Positions 10,001 through 17,876 of a stretch of DNA of 64,000 bases are shown piece by piece. Positions within the stretch are counted from its first letter, which is position 1; every line of letters starts with the position of its first letter. The notes beneath the pieces are model-generated. The model was given only the letters and a program-made list of their open reading frames with translations, was not told where the DNA came from and ran no database searches. The DNA is taken from contig NZ_LMPT01000001.1 in the NCBI RefSeq assembly GCF_001424425.1, positions 608,137-672,136 on the forward strand. Reading direction: 5' to 3'. The stretch comes from Acidovorax sp. Leaf191. Its GTDB lineage: Bacteria; Pseudomonadota; Gammaproteobacteria; Burkholderiales; Burkholderiaceae_C. The position numbers and the translations under genes were made by a program.

Positions 10001-10125
10001 ACTTCGCGCCGCTGCCACCCAAGGCCGCGCCCCGTGCGGCGCCCGATGCTCCGCCGGTCTCGCCGGTCTCGCCGGTCGCGCCTGCGGCACCTGTGGCCCC
10101 GGCGCAAGAGGAATCACTGTCATGA
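7087..10125 (+). CDS. DUF2339 multi-pass membrane protein
   Basis: 1012 residues. It starts at ATG 7087 behind GGGAGG. An N-terminal hydrophobic segment (WGVFWGAVLGSVLPGYGYG) is followed by a proline/alanine-rich disordered stretch (about residues 60-155). More than twenty predicted hydrophobic helices then run to the C terminus, starting with a block rich in GGGVAVMYLTVFAAF and PTLAFALMIAV. This matches DUF2339 (COG5373), large inner-membrane proteins of unknown function. The last bases overlap the next start (ATGA), so it is translationally coupled to the DUF3999 gene. The pair often occurs together and is probably an envelope assembly; no biochemical role can be given. Confidence 0.88.
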   Translation: MIFWGVFWGAVLGSVLPGYGYGELGPYIGGILGFFAGLSLRWAIRAAIRSELQAHAAKPVTSLAPPATSAASAASAIAELERAPAATARVPVPAPVPSQIPVPVAAAPTADDELLEVDDAPRRGGLTPQGLPANPPPLAQPPSPAATRPRPPAPPAQPNPIELAVLAAKNWFLGGNTIVRVGLVILFIGLSFLARYAASAGLFPVEFRLAAIAGVAIALLVVGFRKRTDKPAFALALQGGGVAVMYLTVFAAFRLYGLLPPTLAFALMIAVCATSCALALLQDSRSLAVAAFAGGFAAPILLSTGQGSHVGLFSYYTLLNLAILFIAYKRSWRVLNVVGFVATFGVASAWGVLKYVPDQYASTQPFLAVFVLIYLFAAILYARNTPTRLGNAVDTMLVFGTPLVGFGLQAGLAQPFELGTAFSALAFAALYLLAAMVLVRRAQGSYRLLIECFIAIGVGFATLAVPLALDAQWTSAVWALEGAGAFWVGMRQARWMPRAFGLVLQGVAMLAFMDGVSSVSRLALVNPAFLGALLIALPALLLAWWLRKPLPHSGSTWAKGYAGVEARLSSPAYLYGFAFWCLAWLLEITRRVPGLEAGQWPVPVFSERIIELLAMLAIVLSAALSMVLGLRTRWPVATWPARGTIAVLALGFVAQVGDGYRVLATPAWAVWPVALALHGWMLRQTDRLQAAAAGDGRPAAAVAAATGASAFGWFHAATAWLVTFLLADCLWSGIGKAELWRTSWAGVVMLVSAIAVLMALALWAGRGNRPAARAALPWPLNPHAEAYYWLAALPLAVLVFWGSLLAAVHSSGHTAPLPYIPLLNPTDLTLALALGGLVFWRRVLVSALPQPAHAGWVVGRHALVALALLVFIAINTVWLRVAHHFFGVRWDASALFDSFVVQTGYAILWTLLALSMMVLAHRRAQRPLWLVGAGLLGLVVVKLLLIDLSNAGGAERIIAFIAVGVLMLVVGYFAPLPPKAAPRAAPDAPPVSPVSPVAPAAPVAPAQEESLS

Positions 10126-11642
10126 AGTCTCCCCGTCACCACCTGCCGCTGCCCGTAGCCGCATGGCTGGCTGCTGCCGCCCTGTCCCTGGCCGCCGGGG
10201 GTGTCCAGGCGGCGGCCGATGCCAACAGCCCGGCCGCCTACGCCATCCGCATCCCTGTCACGCTGGCGGCCGATGCGCCGCTGCAGCGCGTGTTGCTACC
10301 CGCCGAGGTGCTGGTGCGCCTGCAGAGCCCAGGCTATGCCGACGTGCGCCTCTTCAACGGCGCAGGCCAGCCGGTGCCCATGGCGCTGGCCGGCGTGGCG
10401 GCCGCCAGTGCGCCGGAGGAATCGGTGGTGCTGCCGGCCTATCCCATCCTGGGCGGGCCCGGCATGCCAGGGCAGGCCGGGCTGGAAGGCCTGTCGCTGC
10501 GCATCGAGGAGCAGCAGGGCCGGCGCGTGGTGCAGATCGACACGGCGGGAACAGCCGCCCCTGTCGGCGCGCAATCCGTGCGCGGTGCGCTGCTGGACGC
10601 ACGCAGCGTCCCACTGCCCGTGGCGCGCATGGCGCTGGACGCCGATCTGCCCGCCGGCCAGCCGGTGACCTTCACGGTGCAGGCCAGCCGGGACCTGAAG
10701 AACTGGCGGCCGCTGGCCGAGACGGTGCTGTACCGCGCCGACGCGGCGGGCACGACCCCATCCCCAGCAGCACCGGGCCGCCTGGGCAGCGAGCACATCG
10801 ACCTGCAACGGGCCGACCTCAAGGACCACTACCTGCGCGTGACCTGGGGCGATGCCGCCGTGACATTCCGCGGTGCGACGCTGGTCACCTCGCGCGGCGC
10901 GGGCCCGCGCGAGCGCGTCAGCGCCAGCATGGCCGTGCCGCCGCTGGGCAACAACCTGCGCGAGCTGGTGTTCGCCCTGCCGTTCGCCACACCGGTCGCT
11001 GCGCTCAAGATCACGCCGCAGGGCAGCAACGTGCTGGTGCCGGTGCGCGTGCTGGGCCGCAACGACCGCGAGCGGCCCTGGGCGCACCTGGCCAGCGCCA
11101 CGGTCTACCGCATGTCCACGGGCGGCAAGGAGCAGACCAACGCCCCGGTCGAGCTGGGCGGCGCTTCGGTGCGCGAGGTCAAGATCGAGGCCGACGCCAA
11201 ATCGGCCGGCTTTGCCGCCGCGCCCGACATCGCGCTGCAGTTCGAGCCGGCCCAGCTGGTGTTCCTGGCCAGCGGGCAGGGCCCCTTCACCCTGGCGGCC
11301 GGCTTGCCCGGCGCCGGTGCGGCAGCAAGCGCCTTCCTGCCCCTGGCCAGCCTGGTGCCGGGCTACCAGCCCCAGCAGGAGAACACCCTGCCCGCGGCGC
11401 TGGCCGATGTGGCCCGGGCCGACATCACCGGCGGCAAGCCCGCGGACGGCCCGCTGGTGGCCGCCGCCGCTGCCAGCGACGGGCTGTCCACGCGCAGCTG
11501 GGTGCTTTGGGGTGTGCTGCTGGCCGGCGTCGGCGCGCTGGGGCTCATGGCTTGGCTGCTGATGCGGCAGACCAAACCGGCGAGCCAACCGGCGATGGAG
11601 CCCGCGAGCAGTGCGCCGGATTCACCGCGCGATGCGGTGTGA
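10122..11642 (+). CDS. DUF3999 family exported, membrane-anchored protein
   Basis: 506 residues. Signal peptide at the N terminus (PVAAWLAAAALSLAAGGVQA), then a long beta-rich extracytoplasmic region (YADVRLFNGAGQPVPMAL, VTFTVQASRDLKNWRPL, RVTWGDAAV). One C-terminal transmembrane helix (WVLWGVLLAGVGALGLMAWL) ends in a short cytoplasmic tail. Its ATG overlaps the stop of the DUF2339 gene by four bases, so the two products are made together and probably form a complex, with this protein as the periplasmic face. DUF3999 has no assigned function that I know of. Confidence 0.85.
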   Translation: MKSPRHHLPLPVAAWLAAAALSLAAGGVQAAADANSPAAYAIRIPVTLAADAPLQRVLLPAEVLVRLQSPGYADVRLFNGAGQPVPMALAGVAAASAPEESVVLPAYPILGGPGMPGQAGLEGLSLRIEEQQGRRVVQIDTAGTAAPVGAQSVRGALLDARSVPLPVARMALDADLPAGQPVTFTVQASRDLKNWRPLAETVLYRADAAGTTPSPAAPGRLGSEHIDLQRADLKDHYLRVTWGDAAVTFRGATLVTSRGAGPRERVSASMAVPPLGNNLRELVFALPFATPVAALKITPQGSNVLVPVRVLGRNDRERPWAHLASATVYRMSTGGKEQTNAPVELGGASVREVKIEADAKSAGFAAAPDIALQFEPAQLVFLASGQGPFTLAAGLPGAGAAASAFLPLASLVPGYQPQQENTLPAALADVARADITGGKPADGPLVAAAAASDGLSTRSWVLWGVLLAGVGALGLMAWLLMRQTKPASQPAMEPASSAPDSPRDAV

Positions 11643-11703
11643 CCGTGCCGTGTGGTGACCGTGCGGCGCTCTGCCAAGGTGGCTATTCGGCGCCGCACGC
11701 ACC

Positions 11704-13503
11704 ATGGCCGCGCCAACCGTCGCACAATGGCAGGACATGCCACCTTTGCCGTCCCACGAAAGCACGCGCAGCACTGCGCCCACCCCCGCTCCTGACCTGA
11801 CCCCCGCTGCCGATGCCGCAGCGCGCGGGCCGACCGACGACGCGGCCGCCGCAGACCGCGCCGCGGCCGCGCAGGGCACCGAAGAATCCGTTGCCGCCCA
11901 GCTCGACCAGAGCGCCGCCGCGCAGCTGAGCCAGGCGGCCTCGCTGTCGCCCCTGGCGCCGCTGTCCGTGCCGGTGTTTCGCATGCTGTGGCTCACCTGG
12001 GTGGCGGCCAACACCTGCATGTGGATGAACGACGTGGCGGCCGCCTGGCTCATGACCACGCTCACCACCTCGCCCATCCTCGTGGCGCTGGTGCAGTCGG
12101 CCTCCACCCTGCCCGTGTTCCTGCTGGGCCTGCCCAGCGGCGCGTTGGCCGACATCCTGGACCGGCGGCGCTACTTCATCGCCACGCAGTTCTGGGTGGC
12201 GGCCGTGGCGCTGGTGCTGTGCGTGTTCGTCATGGCCGGCGGCATGACGGCGCCGCTGCTGCTGATGCTCACCTTTGCCAACGGCATCGGCCTGGCCATG
12301 CGCTGGCCGGTGTTCGCGGCCATCGTGCCCGAACTGGTCAGCCGCCCGCAGCTGCCCGCCGCGCTGGCCCTCAACGGCGTGGCGATGAACGCATCGCGCA
12401 TCATCGGGCCGCTCTTGGCCGGCGCCATCATCGCCAGCGCGGGCAGCGCCTGGGTGTTCGTGCTCAACGCCGTGCTGTCGGTCATCTCGGGCCTGGTCAT
12501 CATGCGCTGGAAGCGCACCCACGTGCCCAGCCCGCTGGGCCGCGAAAGGCTGCCCAGCGCCATGCGCGTGGGGCTGCAGTTCGTGCGCCAGTCGCCGCGC
12601 ATGCGCGCCGTGCTGTGGCGCATCTCCATCTTCTTCTTGCACGCCACCGCGCTGCTGGCCCTGCTGCCGCTGCTGGCCCGGGGCCTGGAGGGCGGCGGTG
12701 CGGGCACCTTCACGCTGCTGCTGGCCAGCATGGGCGCGGGGGCCATCACCGCCGCCATGTTCTTGCCGCGCCTGCGCCAGGCCATGGCGCGCGATGTGCT
12801 GGTGATCCGGGGCACGGCCCTGCAGGCCGTGGCCACGGGCGTGATGGCCGTGGCGCCCAATGTGTACGTGGCCGTGCCCGCGATGTTCGTGGCCGGCATG
12901 GCGTGGATCACCACGGCCAATTCGTTGAGCGTATCGGCCCAGCTCGCACTGCCCAACTGGGTGCGCGCACGCGGCATGTCGATCTACCAGATGGCCATCA
13001 TGGGCTCCACCGCCCTCGGGGCCGCGGTGTGGGGCCAGGTGGCCACCCTCAGCGACGTGCACGTGAGCCTGGGCATTGCCGCGGGCACCGGCGTGGTGGC
13101 CATGCTGCTGGTGCAGCGCCTGGTGGCCGACCGCAGCATGGAGGAGGACCTGAGCCCCTCCCGTGCCTTCAAGGCCCCGGTGGCCGATGCGCCGCCCAGT
13201 ACCGGGCATGTGGTGGTCACCATCGAATACTTCATCGACCCCACGCGTGCCACCGAATTCCGCGCGGTGATGCAAGAGAGCCGCCGCAGCCGCCTGCGCC
13301 AGGGCGCGCTGGCCTGGCAGCTGCTGCACGACATCAGCCAGCCCGCGCGCTATGTGGAGCGCATCGAGGACGAGTCGTGGACGGAACACCTGCGGCGCTT
13401 CGACCGCGTGACGGCGTCCGACGTGGCGCTGCGCGACCGCAAGCTCGCGTTCCATGTGGGCGACGCACCGCCGCGGGTGACGCGGTGGGCGGTCGAGTCA
13501 TGA
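11704..13503 (+). CDS. MFS exporter (MFS_3/EntS-like) with extra N- and C-terminal regions
   Basis: 599 residues. An unusual Ala/Thr-rich, probably disordered N-terminal extension (about residues 1-95) precedes a major-facilitator core of about 11-12 helices (PVFRMLWLTWVAANTCMWM; GLPSGALADILDRRRYF). A soluble C-terminal domain follows (VTIEYFIDPTRATEFRAVMQ ... FHVGDAPPRVTRW), resembling the dimeric alpha-beta barrel seen behind many MFS_3 transporters. The family includes siderophore and drug exporters; the substrate here is unknown. An internal ATG at 11737 is an alternative start that would drop eleven residues. The gene is 61 bases after the DUF3999 gene. Confidence 0.85.
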   Translation: MAAPTVAQWQDMPPLPSHESTRSTAPTPAPDLTPAADAAARGPTDDAAAADRAAAAQGTEESVAAQLDQSAAAQLSQAASLSPLAPLSVPVFRMLWLTWVAANTCMWMNDVAAAWLMTTLTTSPILVALVQSASTLPVFLLGLPSGALADILDRRRYFIATQFWVAAVALVLCVFVMAGGMTAPLLLMLTFANGIGLAMRWPVFAAIVPELVSRPQLPAALALNGVAMNASRIIGPLLAGAIIASAGSAWVFVLNAVLSVISGLVIMRWKRTHVPSPLGRERLPSAMRVGLQFVRQSPRMRAVLWRISIFFLHATALLALLPLLARGLEGGGAGTFTLLLASMGAGAITAAMFLPRLRQAMARDVLVIRGTALQAVATGVMAVAPNVYVAVPAMFVAGMAWITTANSLSVSAQLALPNWVRARGMSIYQMAIMGSTALGAAVWGQVATLSDVHVSLGIAAGTGVVAMLLVQRLVADRSMEEDLSPSRAFKAPVADAPPSTGHVVVTIEYFIDPTRATEFRAVMQESRRSRLRQGALAWQLLHDISQPARYVERIEDESWTEHLRRFDRVTASDVALRDRKLAFHVGDAPPRVTRWAVES

Positions 13504-13603
13504 CGGCTCGGCAAGGCCCGAACCGCGGCTGACTCACAATACCCACCCTGAGCGGTGCGGCCCCGGCATGCGGGCCCGCCTTCCTTGTCCAACGCTTTCG
13601 ACA

Positions 13604-14068
13604 ATGTCCGCATCCGACGAAGATTTCATGCGCCTTGCCCTGGCCGAGGGCCGCAAAGCCCTGCCAGCCTGCCTGCCGAACCCGCCCGTGGGCTGCGTGT
13701 TCGTGAAGGACGGGGCGGTGATGGCGAGCGGGTTCACCCAGCCGCCCGGCCAGCACCACGCCGAGGCCATGGCGCTGGCCCAGTGGCCCGGCGATCTGGC
13801 CGGCGTGACCGCCTACGTCACGCTGGAGCCGTGCTCGTTCCATGGCCGCACGCCGTCGTGCGCGAAGGCGCTGGTGGCGCGCGGCATTCAGCGGGTGGTG
13901 GTGGCCATGCTCGACCCCGACCCGCGCAACGCCGGCGCAGGCATCGAGATCCTGACGGCCGCTGGTGTGGAGGTGTCGGTCGGCGTGCTGGAGCGCAGCG
14001 CCGTGGACGACATGGGTGCGTACCTGGCGCTCAGCGCCAATGCCGCCACCCCGGGGAGCGCCGCATGA
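13604..14068 (+). CDS. Stand-alone RibD-type deaminase (cytidine deaminase fold)
   Basis: About 154 residues. It contains the zinc deaminase signature HHAEAMAL and PCSFHGRTPSCAKAL, plus LPNPPVGCVFVKDG, exactly as in the deaminase half of the riboflavin enzyme RibD, which removes an amino group from the diaminopyrimidine intermediate. The reductase half is absent and no riboflavin genes are adjacent. It may therefore be a paralog acting on another pyrimidine or pterin. ATG 13604 (MSASDEDFMRLAL) fits the family start better than the upstream ATG 13568. Its stop overlaps the next ATG (ATGA), coupling it to a secreted protein. Confidence 0.85.
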   Translation: MSASDEDFMRLALAEGRKALPACLPNPPVGCVFVKDGAVMASGFTQPPGQHHAEAMALAQWPGDLAGVTAYVTLEPCSFHGRTPSCAKALVARGIQRVVVAMLDPDPRNAGAGIEILTAAGVEVSVGVLERSAVDDMGAYLALSANAATPGSAA

Positions 14069-14598
14069 CGCGCTTCACGCCCAGCCTGCTGGTGTGCCTG
14101 GTCGGTGCCGCATCGTGCGCGCATGCCGTCCAAGCGCCTCAAGTGCCTCAAGCGCTTCAAGCGCCCCAGGCCGTGAGCGCTGCAAGTGCTGCAAGTGCCG
14201 CCAGTTCGGAGAGCGCCCCCAGCGCCGCCGGCCTGCTCGGCTGCTGGCGTGCCACCAAGATCGTGCTGTACGTGCAGGACGGCACCCAGGCCGAGGACAC
14301 CTCGGGCCGCTGCACCCTGCAGTTCAAGCAGACCCTGTTCGAGTCCACCTGCAAGACCTCCACCGGCAGCTCCACCACCGCGTACCGCTACCAGGTCGTG
14401 CGGCCCCAGGTGTATGCGGCCACCATGGCCAGCAGCACCTTCAAGACGGACATGATCGGCTCCACCCGCGAGTACGAATACCGCATCGACGGTGACCGGC
14501 TGCGCACCGTGAGCGTGCCGCCCGCCAAGCCGCCCGAGCCGCCGGCCGTGGCGGCACCGCGCGTGGAGACCGAGGCGGCCAGGACGCCATGCCCGTGA
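14065..14598 (+). CDS. Secreted hypothetical protein with low-complexity linker
   Basis: 177 residues. Signal peptide MTRFTPSLLVCLVGAASCAHA, then repeated PQ/QAPQ and SAASAAS segments encoded by short tandem DNA repeats (about 14130-14210). A compact domain follows (LLGCWRATKIVLYVQDG, SGRCTLQFKQTLFESTCKT, REYEYRIDGDRLRTVSVPP) with several cysteines, and the C-terminal tail is proline-rich. The GCWR...SRC pattern with a lipocalin-like strand layout suggests a small beta-barrel, but I cannot name the family. It is coupled by ATGA overlap to the deaminase gene. A hairpin repeat follows immediately. Confidence 0.65.
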   Translation: MTRFTPSLLVCLVGAASCAHAVQAPQVPQALQAPQAVSAASAASAASSESAPSAAGLLGCWRATKIVLYVQDGTQAEDTSGRCTLQFKQTLFESTCKTSTGSSTTAYRYQVVRPQVYAATMASSTFKTDMIGSTREYEYRIDGDRLRTVSVPPAKPPEPPAVAAPRVETEAARTPCP

Positions 14599-14612
14599 GG
14601 CTTGCGGTTGGT

Positions 14613-14678
14613 TTGCTATTGAATTAATAGCTGCTGGCGCTTGCCTATCCAGCGGTAGCGGCCCAAAAGGCTTGGATT
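14613..14678 (+). repeat. Comamonadaceae-type intergenic hairpin repeat, copy 2
   Basis: A near-canonical copy: GCTATTGAATTAATAGCTGC, then GGCGCTTGCC...AGCGGTAGCGG, then CAAAAGGCTTGGATTTC. It fills the gap between two convergent genes and ends right at the stop codon of the leftward gene (TGA at 14681-14679), so it probably serves as their shared terminator region. Confidence 0.85.
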
Positions 14679-16646
14679 TCAGGCCGCGTCGGCCGGTGCT
14701 GCCGTGGCCGCAGCCGCAAAGCTGCGCCGCAGTATCCCGGTCAGCATGGTGTGCAGCAGCGCCTGCACCGCTTGGATCGCGTCATCCCCCGGCCCCGTGC
14801 GTCGCAGCGCCGCGGCCAACGCATCGCCGTGCGCAGCCACCGTGCCGGTGACCTCGGCGCGCCAGCGCTCGGCCAGCCGGGCGGCATCGGCCGGTGGCAC
14901 CCGCTCCAGGTGCGCGATGACGAGGTAGTGCGTGCAGGCCGCCTCCACCGCGTGGCGCAGCAGCGCGTCCCCATCGTCCCTCTTCTGCAGGGACCGCAGC
15001 ACCCAGGCGGTGGTGCCGCCCAGCAGCGCGCCCAGGGCGGTGCCCGCGCCCAGCGTCAGGCCGCCGGTGCCGATGTCGATCAGCGCACCGGCCTTGGCGC
15101 CTGCCGCCGCGCCCGCTGCGGCGCCGGCGGATGTGCCCACGGCCAGGGCGGCGGTGCTGGTACGGCGCATGGCGGGCAGCAGCGCGTTGGATTCGTGCAG
15201 CAAGGGCGCAGGTGGCTGGCCGTGCAGCGTGCGCAGCGCGGCGTCCAGCGTCTGCACCTGCTGGGCGTAGCGCGCGGACTGGGCGTTGGCGTCGCCCGTC
15301 TCACCGCTGGGTGCGGGTTGCGCCACCTCGCGCAGGTGCCGGGCCAGGGCTTGCAGCGACTGGTGAAAGCGCAGCTCGTTGCGCTCCACCCAGGCTGCGC
15401 GCAGGCGGCCCAGGGCGTGTTGATGCGCGGGCAGCGCCACGGTTAGCCGGTCAAACAGTGCGGGCTCCAGCACCCAGCTGGCGCCAAAGTCTTCCCACCG
15501 CAGTGCCATCAGGGGCGCGCCCTGCCAGGCGGGCGGTGGGGCGTCGGTGGTCCATGCCAGCACGGCGTCCACCGGCTGGCGGGCATCGCCGAACTGCAGG
15601 CGGTCGCCCTGCGGGGTCTGCACCGCGGCGTTGTGCAGCACGTCCGCCAACGGCCCGTGCAGGCCGATCAGCAGGTCGCCTGGCAGGGCGGCGCGCAGCG
15701 CGTCGAATGCGGCATCGCCCGGGTCGATGCGGGCTTGCCAGCGGGCCTCGCGCCAGCGCGCCCAGGCCGCCAGCGCCAGGCGCGGCAGCACCACCACCAG
15801 CGCCAGCAGGCCCACGTACATCCACACCCAGCGGCTGCCGCCCGCGCCCTCGCCGGCAAAGTTCTGCGTGGCCGCGATCTCCTGCAGCGTGAAGGGGGCC
15901 GTGCCGAACAGCACGGCCAGCGGCCAGAACAGCACCGACACGATGGCGTGCACCTGCGCGGCGTCGAGGAAGGTGCTCTCCCACCCGAACTGGTAGCGCA
16001 CCACCAGCCCGCGCAGCAGCAGCGACAGCGCGATGCCCGCGCCCCAGGCCGCCGCGCACAGGTGCAGCACGCGGGCCGCGCGCTGCACCTGCAGGTCGGC
16101 CGTGTGGGCCCACCACCGTGCATGGAAGTCCGCCGCGATGCGCGCCGCCAGCCCGCGCCCCCGGCCGGTGCCCAGGCGGCGGGTGAGGTGCCGCAGGCCC
16201 TGCAGCAGCGGCAGCCCCGTGGCCGGCGGGCGCCAGGCGCGCCAGGCCATCAGCAGGTACACGCACAGGTTCCAGGCCAGCACGATCAGCAGCGGTGGCG
16301 ACAGCAGGTCCACCCGGTGGGCGTTGGCGATGCGGTCGATGGCCAGGCCCATCGCCAGGGCCAGCAGCGGCAGGCCGCGCGCCAGCCAGCGCCAGGCGGC
16401 ACCGGGCTCGTGCAGGGCGGCGACGGTGGTGTCCCGGCCGCTGGCGCGCCGGGCGACGGTGTCGGCACGCTCCAGCACCACGTCGCCCGCACCCACGCGC
16501 TGCGCACCGCGCTGGCGGGCGGCTGCCACGGCCGTGCGCGTGGCCTCGTCCCAGTCGGCCTGGCTGACCAGGGTGCGCCCGGCATCCACCTGCTCGATGG
16601 ACTGGGCGAGCAGCACGGTCCGCAGCTGGGGCAGGGTCACGCGCAC
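14679..16646 (-). CDS. DUF2868-type membrane protein with DUF3482-like C terminus
   Basis: 655 residues. The N-terminal half has about five transmembrane segments (LLALAMGLAIDRIA; LLIVLAWNLCVYLLMAW; AAAWGAGIALSLLLRGLVV; IVSVLFWPLAVLFG; YVGLLALVVVLPRLAL) and resembles DUF2868. The C-terminal half ends in a glycine-zipper segment (GLTLGAGTALGALLGGTTA) followed by a helical bundle, as in DUF3482 proteins. In many betaproteobacteria these are two neighbouring genes and the second carries a GTPase domain. Here they are joined and no P-loop (GxxxxGK[ST]) is present. Function unknown, possibly membrane stress or volume related. Flanked on both sides by copies of the hairpin repeat. Confidence 0.65.
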   Translation of the reverse strand: MRVTLPQLRTVLLAQSIEQVDAGRTLVSQADWDEATRTAVAAARQRGAQRVGAGDVVLERADTVARRASGRDTTVAALHEPGAAWRWLARGLPLLALAMGLAIDRIANAHRVDLLSPPLLIVLAWNLCVYLLMAWRAWRPPATGLPLLQGLRHLTRRLGTGRGRGLAARIAADFHARWWAHTADLQVQRAARVLHLCAAAWGAGIALSLLLRGLVVRYQFGWESTFLDAAQVHAIVSVLFWPLAVLFGTAPFTLQEIAATQNFAGEGAGGSRWVWMYVGLLALVVVLPRLALAAWARWREARWQARIDPGDAAFDALRAALPGDLLIGLHGPLADVLHNAAVQTPQGDRLQFGDARQPVDAVLAWTTDAPPPAWQGAPLMALRWEDFGASWVLEPALFDRLTVALPAHQHALGRLRAAWVERNELRFHQSLQALARHLREVAQPAPSGETGDANAQSARYAQQVQTLDAALRTLHGQPPAPLLHESNALLPAMRRTSTAALAVGTSAGAAAGAAAGAKAGALIDIGTGGLTLGAGTALGALLGGTTAWVLRSLQKRDDGDALLRHAVEAACTHYLVIAHLERVPPADAARLAERWRAEVTGTVAAHGDALAAALRRTGPGDDAIQAVQALLHTMLTGILRRSFAAAATAAPADAA

Positions 16647-16650
16647 GGAT

Positions 16651-16709
16651 GCTCCTGTTTTAATAGCTGTTAGCGCTTGTCATACAAGCGGTAAAGGCAT
16701 TTTTGACCA
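16651..16709 (+). repeat. Comamonadaceae-type intergenic hairpin repeat, copy 3
   Basis: GTTTTAATAGCTGTTAGCGC, then TTGTCATACAAGCGGTAAAG and CATTTTTGACC. It occupies the whole 63-base gap between the stop of mltA (16710) and the start of the next leftward gene (16646). Confidence 0.85.
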
Positions 16710-17876
16710 TTATTTGGGCCACAGCGCCCACAGCCGCAGGTTCTGCTTCAGGCGCCCGGCAATGTCCCCGGCCTCCGGGCCCCAGCCCGTGAAGAAGTCG
16801 GCCCGCACCGCGCCCAGGATCGCGCTGCCGGTGTCCTGCGCCATCACCATGCGGTTGAGCTGCACCTGGGGGCCGCTGGAGGCCAGCCACACCGGCGTGC
16901 CGTACGGGATGCTCTGGCGGTCCACGGCGATGGAGCGGCCGGGCGTGAGCGGCACGCCCTGCGCGCCGCGCGGGCCGAAGCCCGCGTCCAGCGGGTTCAA
17001 GGGCTCCTCGCGGAAGAACACGTACCGCGGGTTGGTCCACATCAACTCGTTGGTGCGCTGCGGGTTGGCCGCCAGCCAGGCGCGGATGCCGGGCCAGGTC
17101 GCGTCGCGCGTGTAGCCCTGGTCCAGCAGCCAGCGGCCGATGCTCTGGTAGGGCTGGTCGTTCGTGCCCGCGTAGGCCACGCGCACCAGCGACACCGACC
17201 CGTCGGCCTCGGTGATGCGCAAGCGGCCCGAGCCCTGGATGTGCAGCACCATCGATTCGACCGGGTCGCGCAGCCAGGCGATGGCCCGGCCGGCCAGCGC
17301 GGCCTGTGCCTCGGGCATCGACTCGATCTGCTGGCGGGTGTACCAGGGCTTGCGCGCGCCCAGCCCGGCGGGCGTGCGGTAGATGGGCACGTTGAAGCCG
17401 TTGCCCGGCTGGCGCGCGCCGTCCATCATGGGCTCGTAGTAGGCCGTGAGCAGGCCGTCGGGGTTGCCGTCGGTCGCCTCCACGCGGTAGGGCTGCAGCC
17501 GCGCGATGAGCCAGGCGCGCTGCTCTTCGGCGGTGGCGATGCTCAGCTGGCGCACGTCGCTGCACAGCGCGGTGAAGGGCGGCGCGGGCCGTTCGCAGCT
17601 CTTGATCCAGGCGTTCCAGGCCTCGTGCAGCGCGTCCTCGGTAAAGCCCGGCAGCTCGGCCCAGCGCACGGGCACCCAGCGGCTCTTGGGCTGGGCCATC
17701 GGCGCAGGCAACGGGCCGGTGTCGCCCGGCAGCACCACCGCGCCAGGCGGCAGGGACGGAAAGGGCGCCGGGATGGCCGGGGTGCGGGAGGGGCTTGCAG
17801 GCGGAGGGCTGGAGCAGGCCACCAGCGTTCCTACAATCAGCGCCGTCGATACAAGGCGCAGGAGTGTCAATGTCAT
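16710..17876 (-). CDS. mltA: Membrane-bound lytic murein transglycosylase A
   Basis: 388 residues. A lipoprotein signal with lipobox LVAC (Cys 21) anchors it in the outer membrane. The body has the MltA landmarks: LTAYYEPMMDGARQ, VLHIQGSGRLRI, and the 3D domain with GRSIAVDRQSIPYGTPVWL and MAQDTGSAI, the latter carrying the catalytic aspartate. It cleaves peptidoglycan glycan strands with 1,6-anhydro ring formation. ATG 17876 gives the correct lipoprotein N terminus; the upstream extension of the frame is proline-rich noise. Its start codon shares the bases CATG with the start of a divergent small ORF, so the two leaders run through each other's coding sequence. Confidence 0.93.
   Translation of the reverse strand: MTLTLLRLVSTALIVGTLVACSSPPPASPSRTPAIPAPFPSLPPGAVVLPGDTGPLPAPMAQPKSRWVPVRWAELPGFTEDALHEAWNAWIKSCERPAPPFTALCSDVRQLSIATAEEQRAWLIARLQPYRVEATDGNPDGLLTAYYEPMMDGARQPGNGFNVPIYRTPAGLGARKPWYTRQQIESMPEAQAALAGRAIAWLRDPVESMVLHIQGSGRLRITEADGSVSLVRVAYAGTNDQPYQSIGRWLLDQGYTRDATWPGIRAWLAANPQRTNELMWTNPRYVFFREEPLNPLDAGFGPRGAQGVPLTPGRSIAVDRQSIPYGTPVWLASSGPQVQLNRMVMAQDTGSAILGAVRADFFTGWGPEAGDIAGRLKQNLRLWALWPK

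Noticed and set aside
7021-10107. 1028-residue minus-strand frame opposite DUF2339
   Set aside because: Composition dominated by Gln, Arg and His; mirrors codon bias of the real membrane protein.
14125-14215. Short tandem repeats as a CRISPR-like array
   Set aside because: They are 9-12 base imperfect repeats inside a coding low-complexity linker with no spacers.
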